Positions 25,010-34,136 are shown, counted from the stretch's first letter. The stretch is 64,000 nt of DNA from Streptomyces sp. LHD-70 (GCF_031157275.1 NZ_JAVIFW010000025.1:47758-111757); one strand, 5' to 3'. Translations and numbers: made by a program. Notes: generated from the sequence alone by a model not told the origin.

Positions 25010-26488
25010 TCAGTTGCCGCACACCACCTGATCCCCCGTAGCCACCCCGAACTCCCCTTGGTACGGGTCCTCCGCGCGCACCCGCTGCACGCCCTTGTAG
25101 TCCGCGCCCGCGATCACCTTCAGGAGCGACCCCTGGCCCTTGACCGGCTTCAACTGGCAGCCGGGCAGCGCCGCCGCGAGGGACTTCGCCGAGCGGTCCC
25201 AGCGCGGGTCGTACGCCACCACCGTGCGCGGCAGGTTCGGCTGCGCGGCGGAGACCGGGACGCCCGAGGTGCGGAAGCCCGTCGAGCGCAGCGCCTTGTC
25301 GACCTTCTTGCCGAGGCCCGGCGTCTTCGTGCCGTTCTCCACCTGCACCCGGATCTGCTGCGGCGCCACGTCCACCGCGAGCGCCTTCGGCCTGCGCACC
25401 TTGTACGGGGCGAGCGGCCGGTCCTCGCGCAGGGCCTTGAAGAGCTTGCCGGACTTCACCGGGTCCCACTTGATCGTCGAGCCGATGCCCGGCACCTTGT
25501 GGCCCATGGTGCCGATCGGCACCGAGGTGAACTCCGACGATGCGGGTGTGAAGTTCCGCATCGCGCGGCCGAGGTCCAGCATCTCGTCCGTGCCGAAGCT
25601 GCGGTCGGCCCGTACGGAGCTGAGCACCGTCTGCGTCACCTTGCGGAACTTGACCGGGTTCAGGAGCACTCCGGAGGACGTGGCCTTCGCGATCAGCGCG
25701 GCCATGAACCGCTGCTGCCGCTGCATCCGGCCCAGGTCCGCGGCCCCGTCGATGTGCCGCGAGCGCACGTACTGCAGTGCCTGGCCGCCGTTCAACTGGT
25801 GCTTGCCCGCGGGCAGATCGAGTCCGGTGTACGAGTCCTTCAGCGGCCCGACCGTGCAGATCTCCACGCCGCCGAGGACGTCGACCGTCTTCATGAAGCT
25901 GGTGAAGTCGACCTCCAGATAGTGGTCGATCTTCACCTTGGTCATGTGCTCGACGGTGCGCACCGTGAGGTTCGGCCCGCCCTCCGCGTACGCCGCGTTC
26001 AGCTTGATCGGGTGGGTGTGGTGCTTCTCTCCGGAGTTCTGGTCGGTGTGCGCGGGGGCCTCCGCGTACGAGTCGCGGGGCAGGCTCACGACGCTGGCGC
26101 GGTCCCGGTCCTCCGAGATGTGCACGATCATGATCGTGTCCGTGCAGCGGCAGGGCGCGCCGCCGAGGCGGTACTTCTTGCGCTCCGCCTCGGTGATCTT
26201 GTCGCGGCCGTCGGTGCCGACGAGCAGGATGTTCGTCCCGTCACCGCCCGAGGGGCGGTTCTTCATGTCGCGGAACGGGTCGACCCGGGAGATCCCGGTG
26301 TCCAGGCCGGTGACCACCGCGTGCCCGATGCCCGCGGCGGCGAGTACCACCATGGACAGCGTGGTGGCCGCCCGCATGGCCCACCGCGGCTTCGCCGGCT
26401 GCCGCCGCCGCGCGCGGGACGGCTGCTGCGCCTGCGGCCGTGGCCTCTGCCGGGGTGGACGGGCGGGATGGCGGGGCGGACGGGACAA
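25010..26488 (-). CDS. LCP-family protein 2 with LytR_C domain
   Basis: A 492-residue LCP protein. A short Arg/Pro-rich cytoplasmic N-terminus leads to a transmembrane helix (AATTLSMVVLAAAGIGHAVV), then the LCP core (ILLVGTDGRDKI, RCTDTIMIVHIS, VSLPRDSYAEAP, KLNAAYAEGG, YVRSRHIDGAADLGRMQRQQ). The C-terminal LytR_C domain shows IRVQVENGTKTPGLGKKV. The TTG at 26488 is chosen because GGAGGTG lies 7 nt before it; the frame stays open upstream but in low-quality, arginine-rich sequence. A GC-rich repeat-like fragment sits just past the stop. It probably attaches a wall glycopolymer; the particular polymer is not known. Confidence 0.87.
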   Translation of the reverse strand: MSRPPRHPARPPRQRPRPQAQQPSRARRRQPAKPRWAMRAATTLSMVVLAAAGIGHAVVTGLDTGISRVDPFRDMKNRPSGGDGTNILLVGTDGRDKITEAERKKYRLGGAPCRCTDTIMIVHISEDRDRASVVSLPRDSYAEAPAHTDQNSGEKHHTHPIKLNAAYAEGGPNLTVRTVEHMTKVKIDHYLEVDFTSFMKTVDVLGGVEICTVGPLKDSYTGLDLPAGKHQLNGGQALQYVRSRHIDGAADLGRMQRQQRFMAALIAKATSSGVLLNPVKFRKVTQTVLSSVRADRSFGTDEMLDLGRAMRNFTPASSEFTSVPIGTMGHKVPGIGSTIKWDPVKSGKLFKALREDRPLAPYKVRRPKALAVDVAPQQIRVQVENGTKTPGLGKKVDKALRSTGFRTSGVPVSAAQPNLPRTVVAYDPRWDRSAKSLAAALPGCQLKPVKGQGSLLKVIAGADYKGVQRVRAEDPYQGEFGVATGDQVVCGN

Positions 26489-26614
26489 CGCGGGACACCT
26501 CCGCGGAACGGGCGCAGGGACGCGTGCAACCGTAAGTCGATACGAAATGCGGCCCGGGGCAGCGACCCGGATGGCGCGCGTCCGTGTCCCCCGTTCGCGG
26601 TAACGTGACGTCTG

Positions 26615-27652
26615 ATGAGCGAGAAAATCCAGGAGTCCGCCGTGCAGCACCCGGCGGTATCGGTGATCATGCCCGTCCTCAACGAGGAGCGGCACCTGCG
26701 GCATGCGGTGGAGGCGATCCTCCAGCAGGAGTACGCGGGGGAGATGGAGGTCGTCGTCGCGCTCGGCCCGTCCGCGGACCGCACCGACGAGATCGCCGCC
26801 CAGCTGGTCGCGGAAGACCCCAGGGTCACGACGGTGCCCAACCCGACGGGTCGTACGCCGGCCGCGCTGAACGCCGCGATCAAGGCGTCCAAGCACCCCA
26901 TCGTGGTCCGCGTCGACGGCCACGGCATGCTCTCCGCGAACTACATCGCCACCGCCGTCCGCCTCCTGGAGGAGACGGGCGCGCAGAACGTCGGCGGTCT
27001 GATGTTCGCCGAGGGCGAGAACGACTGGGAGCACGCGGTCGCCGCCGCCATGACCTCGAAGATCGGCGTCGGCAACGCCGCCTTCCACACCGGGGGAGAG
27101 GCGCAGCCCGCCGAGACGGTCTACCTCGGCGTCTTCCGCCGCGAGGCCCTGGAGCAGCAGGGCGGGTACAACGAGGAGTTCATCCGCGCCCAGGACTGGG
27201 AGCTGAACTTCCGCATCCGTGAGGCCGGCGGTCTGATCTGGTTCTCGCCCGAGCTGAAGGTCTCGTACCGCCCGCGGCCGAGCGTCAAGGCGCTCGCCAA
27301 GCAGTACAAGGACTACGGGCGTTGGCGGCACGTCGTCGCCCGGTACCACGAGGGCTCCATCAACCTGCGCTATCTCGCGCCGCCGACCGCCGTGTGCGCC
27401 ATCGCCGCGGGCACCGTCGTGGGTGCGCTGCTCACGCCGTGGGGCTTCGTGATCCCCGGCGGCTATCTCGCGGCGATCGCGGCGGGGTCGGTGCCCGCGG
27501 GCAAGGGGCTCCCGGCGAAGGCGCGGCTGCAGATCCCCGTCGCGCTCGCGACCATGCACATGTCGTGGGGCTGGGGCTTCCTGACCAGCCCGCGGGCGCT
27601 GGCCAAGAAGGTCATCGCCTCGCGCCGCCCGGCTGTCCTCAAGCAGGCCTGA
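26615..27652 (+). CDS. Family 2 glycosyltransferase, membrane-associated
   Basis: A 345-residue GT2 enzyme. The nucleotide-sugar fold begins VSVIMPVLNEERHLRHAVEAIL, the metal-binding DxD-like site is VRVDGHG, and the acceptor/catalytic region is EFIRAQDWELNFRIREAGG. The last ~100 residues contain two or three hydrophobic segments (AVCAIAAGTVVGALL, GYLAAIAAGSV), placing it at the membrane. Similar proteins work in exopolysaccharide or succinoglycan-type synthesis. It lies among LCP genes but on the opposite strand. Its last codons and stop are duplicated immediately downstream. Confidence 0.87.
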   Translation: MSEKIQESAVQHPAVSVIMPVLNEERHLRHAVEAILQQEYAGEMEVVVALGPSADRTDEIAAQLVAEDPRVTTVPNPTGRTPAALNAAIKASKHPIVVRVDGHGMLSANYIATAVRLLEETGAQNVGGLMFAEGENDWEHAVAAAMTSKIGVGNAAFHTGGEAQPAETVYLGVFRREALEQQGGYNEEFIRAQDWELNFRIREAGGLIWFSPELKVSYRPRPSVKALAKQYKDYGRWRHVVARYHEGSINLRYLAPPTAVCAIAAGTVVGALLTPWGFVIPGGYLAAIAAGSVPAGKGLPAKARLQIPVALATMHMSWGWGFLTSPRALAKKVIASRRPAVLKQA

Positions 27653-27678
27653 GCCCGGCGGTCCTCAAGCAGGCCTGA
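27627..27678. repeat. 26-bp tandem duplication of the glycosyltransferase 3' end
   Basis: 27627-27652, ending in the TGA stop, is followed by 27653-27678 with one mismatch, so the final eight codons and stop occur twice. Confidence 0.88.
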
Positions 27679-27714
27679 GCGCCGCCGCACGTCCGTCGGA
27701 CCCGAACTTCCCCG

Positions 27715-29403
27715 CTACCAGGTGAAGTTCGGGTTCACGTGCATACAGGCCTTGTCGTCCGCGCCGTTCATGGCGTCGGCCGACTCCGGCGTCCTGTCGT
27801 CCTGCTCCTCCGGCTTCGGCGGTACGTCGCCGGTGCGCCAGTCGGAGCCCACGACCAGCGTGACGCCCGTGACCTCCTTGGACTCCTCGACCGAACTCGG
27901 CGGCAGACCGAGGGACTCCGCGACCGCCCGGGCGTCCCCCTCAAGCTCGGCGCTGGGGAAGCGGATCACCGTACGCTCCTGCCGCGGCAGCTGTGACTGG
28001 TCGGCGGCCGCCCGCGCGTACCCCTTGCCCTGCAGCAGCGCCACCAGGGCCGAGGCGCGGCCCGGCACCGAGGCCGTGGTGGGCGTCGCGGTGCCGTTGA
28101 CGACCTGCACGCCGATCTCGCCGGGCTCCGCCGCAGGGTCGTCGGAGTCGGACTCCTCGCGCTTCTTCTCCTGGTCCTTCTTCTTGGCCTCGCTGTCCTT
28201 GCCGTCGAGCGCCACGTCGTCCCGTACGAGCCGGAACAGCTGCTCCGCGTCGCCGGGTTTGGGCTGGACGCGGGCGCCCACGTATTCGTACGGCATGGTC
28301 GTCATGGTGATGCGCTGCGGAGGTACGCGCTTCAGTTCGTTCGAGAGGTCGTAGAGCTTCTTGACGGTGTCGAGGCCCTCGTCGACCTCAAGGGCGGAGG
28401 TGGCCTCCTCGGCGAGCCTGCGGAGCTTGCCCGGGCTGCTCAGGGTGGCGTTCTCGCGCAGCTCGCGGACCATCGCGTTCATGTACATGTGCTGGGCCTT
28501 GGCGCGGCCGATGTCGCTGCCGTCCTCGAAGCCGTAGCGGGTGCGCAGCCACTGCAGGGCCTGCTCGCCCTGGATGTACGTGGTGCCCTTCTCCAGCTTC
28601 AGGCCCGAGCCCGCGCCCTTGCTGTTGCGGGAGTGGATGTTGGCGTCCACGCAGACCGGTACGCCGCCGATCGCGTCGGCCATCGACACCACGCCGGCGA
28701 AGTCGACCATCATGAAGTGGTCGATGTGAATGTTCGTCAGCTTCTCCCAGGCAAGCACCGTGCAGCCCGGACCGCCGCGCCCCAGGCTGGTGTTGGTCAT
28801 CACGCGGCCCTGCGTCGCGGGGTAGACCTTGCCGCTGTGGGGGTCGGTGCACTCGGGCATCTGCAGCAGGGTGTCGCGCGGCATGCTGATCACGGACATG
28901 TTGCTGCGGTCCGCGGAGAGGTGGAGCAGCATCTGTACGTCCGCGAGGGGCGTCCCGTCGAACGTCTCCTTCGCGCCGCCCAGCTTCTGGTTCTCGGCGC
29001 TGTTCCGGGCGTCGGAGCCGATGAGCAGGATGTTGAGCGGGGTCTGCCCGGCGGCGTTGGGCGTGGCCTCGGGCGCCCGGTTGCCCTCCGGCATCGGCGA
29101 GGTGTCGATATTGCCGTTGAGGTGCTCGTAGTAGAGGTATCCGGCGGCGGCCGTGCCGAGTATCAGTACGGCGAGGACGATCGCGAACCAGCGCAGCGCA
29201 CGGCGGCCCTTGCGGGGCCGGGTGGTTCCGGTGTCGTTGCGGCCCCCCGACCGCTGCTGCCCGTCACCGTCACCGTCACCGGTGCCGCTGTTCTCGCCCT
29301 CGCCCTCGCTCTCGTCCTCGTAGAGGCTCTCGTCCCAGCCCAGTTCGCCGGCGCTGCGCGGACGCGGGACCGTGCCCTGTCTTCGTACGCTGCCCTGCCT
29401 CAT
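27715..29403 (-). CDS. LCP-family protein 3 with LytR_C domain
   Basis: A 562-residue LCP protein. The cytoplasmic N-terminus is acidic with Asp/Gly repeats (GTGDGDGDG), the transmembrane helix is WFAIVLAVLILGTAAAGYLYY, and the LCP core contains ILLIGSDARNS, ADVQMLLHLS, ISMPRDTLLQMP and WLRTRYGFEDGSDIGRAKAQ. The LytR_C domain follows a Lys/Glu-rich linker (GVQVVNGTATPTTA). Start ATG 29403 follows GGGGAGGGG. It lies 68 nt downstream of LCP 4 on the same strand, so LCPs 5, 4 and 3 may be co-transcribed. The region after the core (~130 residues) is longer than in LCP 1. Confidence 0.9.
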   Translation of the reverse strand: MRQGSVRRQGTVPRPRSAGELGWDESLYEDESEGEGENSGTGDGDGDGQQRSGGRNDTGTTRPRKGRRALRWFAIVLAVLILGTAAAGYLYYEHLNGNIDTSPMPEGNRAPEATPNAAGQTPLNILLIGSDARNSAENQKLGGAKETFDGTPLADVQMLLHLSADRSNMSVISMPRDTLLQMPECTDPHSGKVYPATQGRVMTNTSLGRGGPGCTVLAWEKLTNIHIDHFMMVDFAGVVSMADAIGGVPVCVDANIHSRNSKGAGSGLKLEKGTTYIQGEQALQWLRTRYGFEDGSDIGRAKAQHMYMNAMVRELRENATLSSPGKLRRLAEEATSALEVDEGLDTVKKLYDLSNELKRVPPQRITMTTMPYEYVGARVQPKPGDAEQLFRLVRDDVALDGKDSEAKKKDQEKKREESDSDDPAAEPGEIGVQVVNGTATPTTASVPGRASALVALLQGKGYARAAADQSQLPRQERTVIRFPSAELEGDARAVAESLGLPPSSVEESKEVTGVTLVVGSDWRTGDVPPKPEEQDDRTPESADAMNGADDKACMHVNPNFTW

Positions 29404-29471
29404 GCACCAGCCCCTCCCCGTCCCGGCCCGCCCGGCCCCGGCGCCGGGGCCGGGGTGGGGCGCGGGTGCTG

Positions 29472-31355
29472 CTACTTCGCGCAGACCGGTTTGTCTGCCT
29501 CGACCTTCTGGATCCCCTCCGGCGCCTTCGACGGAGCGGAGATGGGCGTTCCGGCCTCTTCGAAGTCGTCTCCGAGGACGAGCTTCATGGCGGGCAGCCC
29601 CTGAGAGTTCTCCTCGCTCTTGCCCGGCTTCATGGCGGAGGCGGGCAGGCCCATGATGTCGGCGAGCCTGCGGGCCTGGTCGGCCTGGTCGGGGGCGTAC
29701 TCCAGGGTCGTCTTGGCCTGCGGCTTGGGCGCGTTGCCCAACTGGCTCGACTTCAGGACGCCTTGGTCGGTCTGCAGCCAGGTGACCGTGGACTGTGCGG
29801 CGCCCGCGGTCTCCGAGCCGTTGTAGATGTTGACGCGGACGTCGGAGGCGGCGGACTTCGGGCCCTTGAGGCGGGCCTCCTCTGCCTTCTTCTTCTGCTT
29901 CTTCACGTCCGTCAGCGACTTGTCGGCGCGCAACATCGAGAACAGCGGCTTCGCCTTGGGGTCGTCGAGCAGCACGGTCGCCCCGTCGGTGTTGTCGACG
30001 ACCGGCGCGGTGACGAAGGAGATGTTCTCCAAGTCCGCCTTGGCGAGCTCGAGTCCGAGGTCCTTGAGCTTGTTCAGGTCGGAGATCTTGGAGTCGACGG
30101 TGAGCGCCTTGGTGGCGGCCTCGGCGAGGTCCATCATCTTGCTGGGGCTGGTCAGGGTGTCGTTCGACTTCATCTTGCGCATCAGCGACGTGAGGAACTG
30201 CTGCTGCAGCTTGATGCGGTCGAGGTCGCCGCCGAAGCCCACCGCGTGCCGGGTGCGGACGAACGCGAGCGCGTCGTCGCCCTTCAGCACGTGCTCGCCC
30301 TTCGGCAGATTCAGGTGCGACTTGGGGTCGTTGATGTCCTTGGCGAGGCAGATCGGCACACCGCCGACGGCCGTGGACAGCGTCTTCACCGCGTTGAAGT
30401 CGGCCACCATGAAGTGGTCGATCTTGATGCCGGTGAGCTCCGTGACCGTACGCATCGTGCAGCTCGGGGTGCGCCCGCTCTGCCCGAGGCTCTCGTTGAA
30501 CCGGGTCTGGCTGGTGCCCGGGATGGTCTTCTTCGAGCCGTCGGCCTGGGTGGTCGGGCAGTCCGGGATGTCCGTGATCATGTCGCGCGGAATGCTCAAC
30601 GCGGTCGTGTTCGTACGGTCCTTGGAGACGTGCAGCAGGATCGTGGTGTCCGCGTGCCCGGCGCTGCCCGCGTCGCCGTAGCCCTCGTTGCCCTTGCCGG
30701 TGCGCTTGTCCGTGCCGATGAGCAGGACGTTGATCGGGCGGTTCGCGCTGAAGCCGCCGGTGCCCGCGCCGTCGTCGTCGACGGCGGTGATGTTGTCGTT
30801 CAGGTGCTGCCAGTAGAGGAATCCGGCGGTCAGCGCGACGACCAGGAGCACCGCCAGGATGCCGAAGCCCCACTTGAGGGTCTTCTTGCCCTTGGACTGC
30901 TTCGGCCTGGGACGGCGCCGGCCGGTGCTCGGCGGCGCGCTCTCCTGCGGTCGGCCCCGGCGCCTGCGCGGCCCGGGCACCTCACGGCTCGGCGCGTCGG
31001 GCTCTTCCGGGTCCCTGGGGCGGCGCGGTCCAGGAGGGCCGCTCGGTCCGCCCTGCCGACTCGGCCCGCCCGGCCCGGCGGGTCCGGACGGTGCGTCCGG
31101 TCCGTTCGGTACGACGGGGCCCGCGGGGCCGACGGGTCCGTTCGCCGTCGGGAAGCGGCGGGTCGACGGCGCGAAGCGCTGCTGCCCACCGGCCGCCTGG
31201 CCCTCGGTGTGGGGGGATCTGCGAGGTGCCGGGATTCCCGATGATTGCCCTGCGGAAGGGCTCAGTCGCAGTTCGTAGTCGCCGGTCTGCGGGTTGAGTA
31301 CCCACTGGTCTGCGGGATCGATGTTCTCCGCCCGCCCACGGCCTTGCGCGTCCAC
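29472..31355 (-). CDS. LCP-family protein 4 with long proline-rich cytoplasmic N-terminus
   Basis: A 627-residue LCP protein, the largest of the five. About 165 cytoplasmic residues come first, rich in Pro/Gly/Arg with collagen-like GPxGP units (GPVGPAGPVVPNGP), then a transmembrane helix (FGILAVLLVVALTAGFLYW), the LCP core (VLLIGTDKRTG, ADTTILLHVS, LSIPRDMITDIP, FVRTRHAVGFGGDLDRIKLQQ) and LytR_C (VRVNIYNGSETAGAA). The start is GTG 31355, with GGAGGA 12 nt upstream, slightly far. The disordered N-terminus could bind cytoplasmic partners or be phosphorylated; this is inference. Confidence 0.88.
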   Translation of the reverse strand: MDAQGRGRAENIDPADQWVLNPQTGDYELRLSPSAGQSSGIPAPRRSPHTEGQAAGGQQRFAPSTRRFPTANGPVGPAGPVVPNGPDAPSGPAGPGGPSRQGGPSGPPGPRRPRDPEEPDAPSREVPGPRRRRGRPQESAPPSTGRRRPRPKQSKGKKTLKWGFGILAVLLVVALTAGFLYWQHLNDNITAVDDDGAGTGGFSANRPINVLLIGTDKRTGKGNEGYGDAGSAGHADTTILLHVSKDRTNTTALSIPRDMITDIPDCPTTQADGSKKTIPGTSQTRFNESLGQSGRTPSCTMRTVTELTGIKIDHFMVADFNAVKTLSTAVGGVPICLAKDINDPKSHLNLPKGEHVLKGDDALAFVRTRHAVGFGGDLDRIKLQQQFLTSLMRKMKSNDTLTSPSKMMDLAEAATKALTVDSKISDLNKLKDLGLELAKADLENISFVTAPVVDNTDGATVLLDDPKAKPLFSMLRADKSLTDVKKQKKKAEEARLKGPKSAASDVRVNIYNGSETAGAAQSTVTWLQTDQGVLKSSQLGNAPKPQAKTTLEYAPDQADQARRLADIMGLPASAMKPGKSEENSQGLPAMKLVLGDDFEEAGTPISAPSKAPEGIQKVEADKPVCAK

Positions 31356-31589
31356 GGTTGCTTGAGTCCTCCGTCGGGGCCACGCGGCGCCTCCCCCTCC
31401 AAAGGCGCCCGGTCACACGTACGCGGTGCGTGGCCAAAACGAGTGGCCTCACGCACCGGATCGCTCACGCTATCCGACCAGTTCAGCGCCAGGCGACGGC
31501 GGTGACGAAATCCACTCCCCTACAACTGGGCAATACCGCCCTTAACCGCCCCGGTCTTCTGCCGCTCGGTGACGTACTTGGTACCGCTT

Positions 31590-33155
31590 TTACTCACAAC
31601 TCGTTCCGGCGGCGGTGTTTCCGCGAAAGGTCGGCGTCGGACTCGGCGTGCGCCTCGGCTCGTCCCGCTTGTCGTCGCCGGTCGCGCGGGGGGTGGCTCG
31701 ATCCGCCGCGGAATCGGTTCCTCCGGGCTTTTCGTCGACCCACGAGCCCTCGTCGTCCCAGTAACCCCCCTCGGGCGAATCCTCCTCGTTTCCCCCCGAT
31801 TCCCCTGACGCGGAGGCGGAATCGGCGGAGGAATCGGACGCGGAATCCTCCCCGGACCCGTCGCCCGAACCCTTCTTCCGGCGCTCGGAATCCTTACCTC
31901 GCGGGGTGACCTCGACGGGCACGTCGTTGCGCAGCCGGTCGAACAGCCGCCCCGCGTCCGGCTGGACGAGCTCGTCCCGGTTGGGGTCGTAGGTGTACGA
32001 GCGGCGAGGGACCGTGAGGAATTGCACCTTCTCTGTGGGGATGTTGCGCATGCTGCGCACCAACTCGTACAAATCTGTCAATCCGGCCAGCGCGGGGTCC
32101 GTGGTGAGCGCCGAGGTGGCCGCGTCGAGCACCGGGTAGAGCCGCGTCGGGTTCAGCAGGACGCCGTTGCTCTTCACCTTGTTGACGAGCGCGGCGAGGA
32201 ACTGCTGCTGGCGGTCCATGCGTTCGGTGTCGCTGCCGTTGCCGATCGACTTGCGGGCGCGCACATAGCCGAGCGCCTGCTCGCCGTTGAGCTTCTGCCA
32301 CCCGGCCTTGAGCTTCAGCTTGGCGCCCTTGTCGTTGATGGGCTCCTTGAGGCAGACCTCGACCCCCTTCACGGCGTCGACCATCTTCTTGAAGCCCTGG
32401 AAGTCGACGATCATGTGGTGGTCGACCCGGATCTTGGTGAGCTTCTCGACGGTACGGATCGTGCAGGCGGCCCCGCCGAACTCGAACGCCCAGTTGAACT
32501 GGGCGAATTGGGGGCGCGTACGGGAGCCGTCGGACCTTCGGCAGCCGGGGATGTCCACCATCAGGTCGCGCGGCACGGACACGGCGGTCGCGCTCTTCCG
32601 GTCGGCGGCGAGGTGCAGCAGGATCGTGGTGTCGGACCGCTGCGTGCCCGGGTCCCGGCCGTACGGGCGGTTGCCCTTCCCGGACCTCGTGTCCGAGCCG
32701 ATCAGCAGGATGTTCTGCGCGTCGTGCTCCGAGGGCGCGGGCCGCTCCCGCTCGTACCGCTCCAACTCGGCGGCGGCGCCGGTGTCCTGGGTGATGTTCC
32801 CCTCGAGCTTCTTGTACAGACTCCAGCCGACCCCCGCGGCCGCCAGGACGACCACGGCGACCCCCAGGGCGGTCCAGCGGAGCCAGTGGTGCGGGATTCT
32901 GGAGGAAGCGGGTTCGGGTTCGGGGTCGGGCTTGTCGGTGGCCGGTTCGTCTGCGGGGGGATCGTCGGTGGGCGGGGGCCGCTCGGTATCGGCGGACGCG
33001 TCCTCGCCTCCCGTGTCCTCGCCCCCCGGGTCCTTGCCCTCGGCGTCCCCGGCCATCTGCTCGGCGGTGCCTTCGTGACTCGCCTCAGACACTTCGTCGG
33101 CCGGTTGTTCCGGTTCGGCGGGGGTGCCTGCGGTGTCGGTCACGTCGTGGTCCAC
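31590..33155 (-). CDS. LCP-family protein 5 with acidic low-complexity ends
   Basis: A 521-residue LCP protein. The N-terminal ~85 residues are Glu/Asp/Pro-rich, followed by a transmembrane helix (WTALGVAVVVLAAAGVGW) and the LCP core (ILLIGSDTRSGKG, SDTTILLHLA, VSVPRDLMVDIPG, YVRARKSIGNGSDTERMDRQQ). There is no LytR_C domain; instead the C-terminus is a ~120-residue Ser/Asp/Glu/Gly-rich tail. GTG 33155 is the farthest start; GTG 33143 (VTDTAG) is better spaced from GAGGGG and may be the real one. It could be the first gene of a run with LCPs 4 and 3. Confidence 0.86.
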   Translation of the reverse strand: MDHDVTDTAGTPAEPEQPADEVSEASHEGTAEQMAGDAEGKDPGGEDTGGEDASADTERPPPTDDPPADEPATDKPDPEPEPASSRIPHHWLRWTALGVAVVVLAAAGVGWSLYKKLEGNITQDTGAAAELERYERERPAPSEHDAQNILLIGSDTRSGKGNRPYGRDPGTQRSDTTILLHLAADRKSATAVSVPRDLMVDIPGCRRSDGSRTRPQFAQFNWAFEFGGAACTIRTVEKLTKIRVDHHMIVDFQGFKKMVDAVKGVEVCLKEPINDKGAKLKLKAGWQKLNGEQALGYVRARKSIGNGSDTERMDRQQQFLAALVNKVKSNGVLLNPTRLYPVLDAATSALTTDPALAGLTDLYELVRSMRNIPTEKVQFLTVPRRSYTYDPNRDELVQPDAGRLFDRLRNDVPVEVTPRGKDSERRKKGSGDGSGEDSASDSSADSASASGESGGNEEDSPEGGYWDDEGSWVDEKPGGTDSAADRATPRATGDDKRDEPRRTPSPTPTFRGNTAAGTSCE

Positions 33156-33298
33156 CCCTCGTGGCGTCGGCAGTACGAGGCGCTCCCCTGAAGCGCACTC
33201 CTACGACCATGGCCCGGCGCGGCCCTCCGGCGCCTGCGGACCGGGTTCTTGCCTGCGCCGGACGGGTGGACTTTGACGTATCTCCCGGGGCGCGGTGA

Positions 33299-33360
33299 AT
33301 TCAGCCCCTCCGGCGTTTGAGCAGGCCCGTCCAGCAGGACTTTCGGGAAGGGGCGGGTAC
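33299..33360 (+). repeat. Interspersed repeat, family II, copy 2 (hairpin replaced)
   Basis: It shares the TTCAGCCCCTCCGGCGTTTG start and the TTTCGGGAAGGGGCGGG end with copies at 15421 and 38387, but the central GGGGGTCC hairpin is replaced by unrelated bases. It lies between the truncated AMP-binding protein and LCP 5. Confidence 0.72.
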
Positions 33361-33383
33361 GGGGAAGAGGACGCGCCGCAGGC

Positions 33384-34136
33384 TCAGGCGACGGTGACGG
33401 TGACCCGCTCGCTCTCGACCCGCTTCTCCAGGCCGCCCTCCGCCAGCTGCTCGATGTTCCGGCAGAGCACCACGGACCCCCCGGCCGCGAGCGGCGCGAA
33501 CAGCCCGGAGGACAGGCCCTCCCACGTCTCGTACGAACGGGCCGACAGCAGCCGCGCCCCACCGTCGATGCCCAACTCCGCGGCGTCGGACAGCGCGTGC
33601 CGCACGACCTCCGCACCCGTCAGCTCCGTACCGCCGACGGCGAGCGCGGGCGCCTGCGGGTCGACGGGGGCGTACGGCGCGAAGCGGTCGCCCTGGCTCG
33701 GGACCTCCACCGCGTAGTCCACGAACCCGGCGGGCGGCTGCGGGAAGCGGCCGCCGAGCGGGCGCAGGGCGAGGGCCACTCGCTCGCCGGAGCAGTCGAG
33801 GGCCGCGTCGAGGGAGTCGGGGCCGCTGACGACGAGGTCCGCGTCGGCCGCCGCTCCGCCCACGTCGACGAGCACGCCGACCGAGGAGCAGGCGAGCAGC
33901 CACACCGCGGTCTGCCAGTGCGCGGGCAGCAGCAGGGCGAGCCGGTCGCCGGGTTCGGCGCCCAGGTCGTCCTGGAGCAGATTGGCTGTCTTGGCCACCC
34001 AATTGGCGAAGGTGGCGACGGACAATTCGACGCGTTCACCGGTGGCGTCGTCGTAGAACGTCACCAAGGGGCGGGCAGGATCCTCGGCGAGCGCGGATCG
34101 CAGCAGGTCGGCGGGGGTGCGGTCGGTCGCGTTCAC
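33384..34136 (-). CDS. TIGR03089-type protein, N-terminal fragment of an AMP-binding enzyme family
   Basis: A 250-residue actinobacterial protein resembling only the N-terminal part of acyl-CoA synthetase/adenylation enzymes (RPLVTFYDDATGERVELSVATFANWVAKTANLL, then LALLLPAHWQTAVWLLACSSVG). The P-loop and C-terminal lid needed for adenylation are absent; full enzymes exceed 500 residues. The frame is intact, so it is a stand-alone family, not a broken gene. It ends shortly after the region matching the first subdomain (LSSGLFAPLAAGGSVVL). Start GTG 34136, divergent from the amidase gene. Its function is unknown; a location between wall-polymer and wall-hydrolase genes hints at the envelope. 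Confidence 0.75.
   Translation of the reverse strand: MNATDRTPADLLRSALAEDPARPLVTFYDDATGERVELSVATFANWVAKTANLLQDDLGAEPGDRLALLLPAHWQTAVWLLACSSVGVLVDVGGAAADADLVVSGPDSLDAALDCSGERVALALRPLGGRFPQPPAGFVDYAVEVPSQGDRFAPYAPVDPQAPALAVGGTELTGAEVVRHALSDAAELGIDGGARLLSARSYETWEGLSSGLFAPLAAGGSVVLCRNIEQLAEGGLEKRVESERVTVTVA

Noticed and set aside
27715..30873. A very long open frame on the minus strand (over 1000 codons)
   Set aside because: Only the part from 29403 to 27715 is a gene (LCP 3). The rest is the out-of-frame shadow of LCP 4, kept open by high GC, and is arginine/glycine-rich nonsense.
31750..31870. CRISPR-like or array repeats in LCP 5 and in the amidase
   Set aside because: They are in-frame low-complexity protein repeats without regular spacers.
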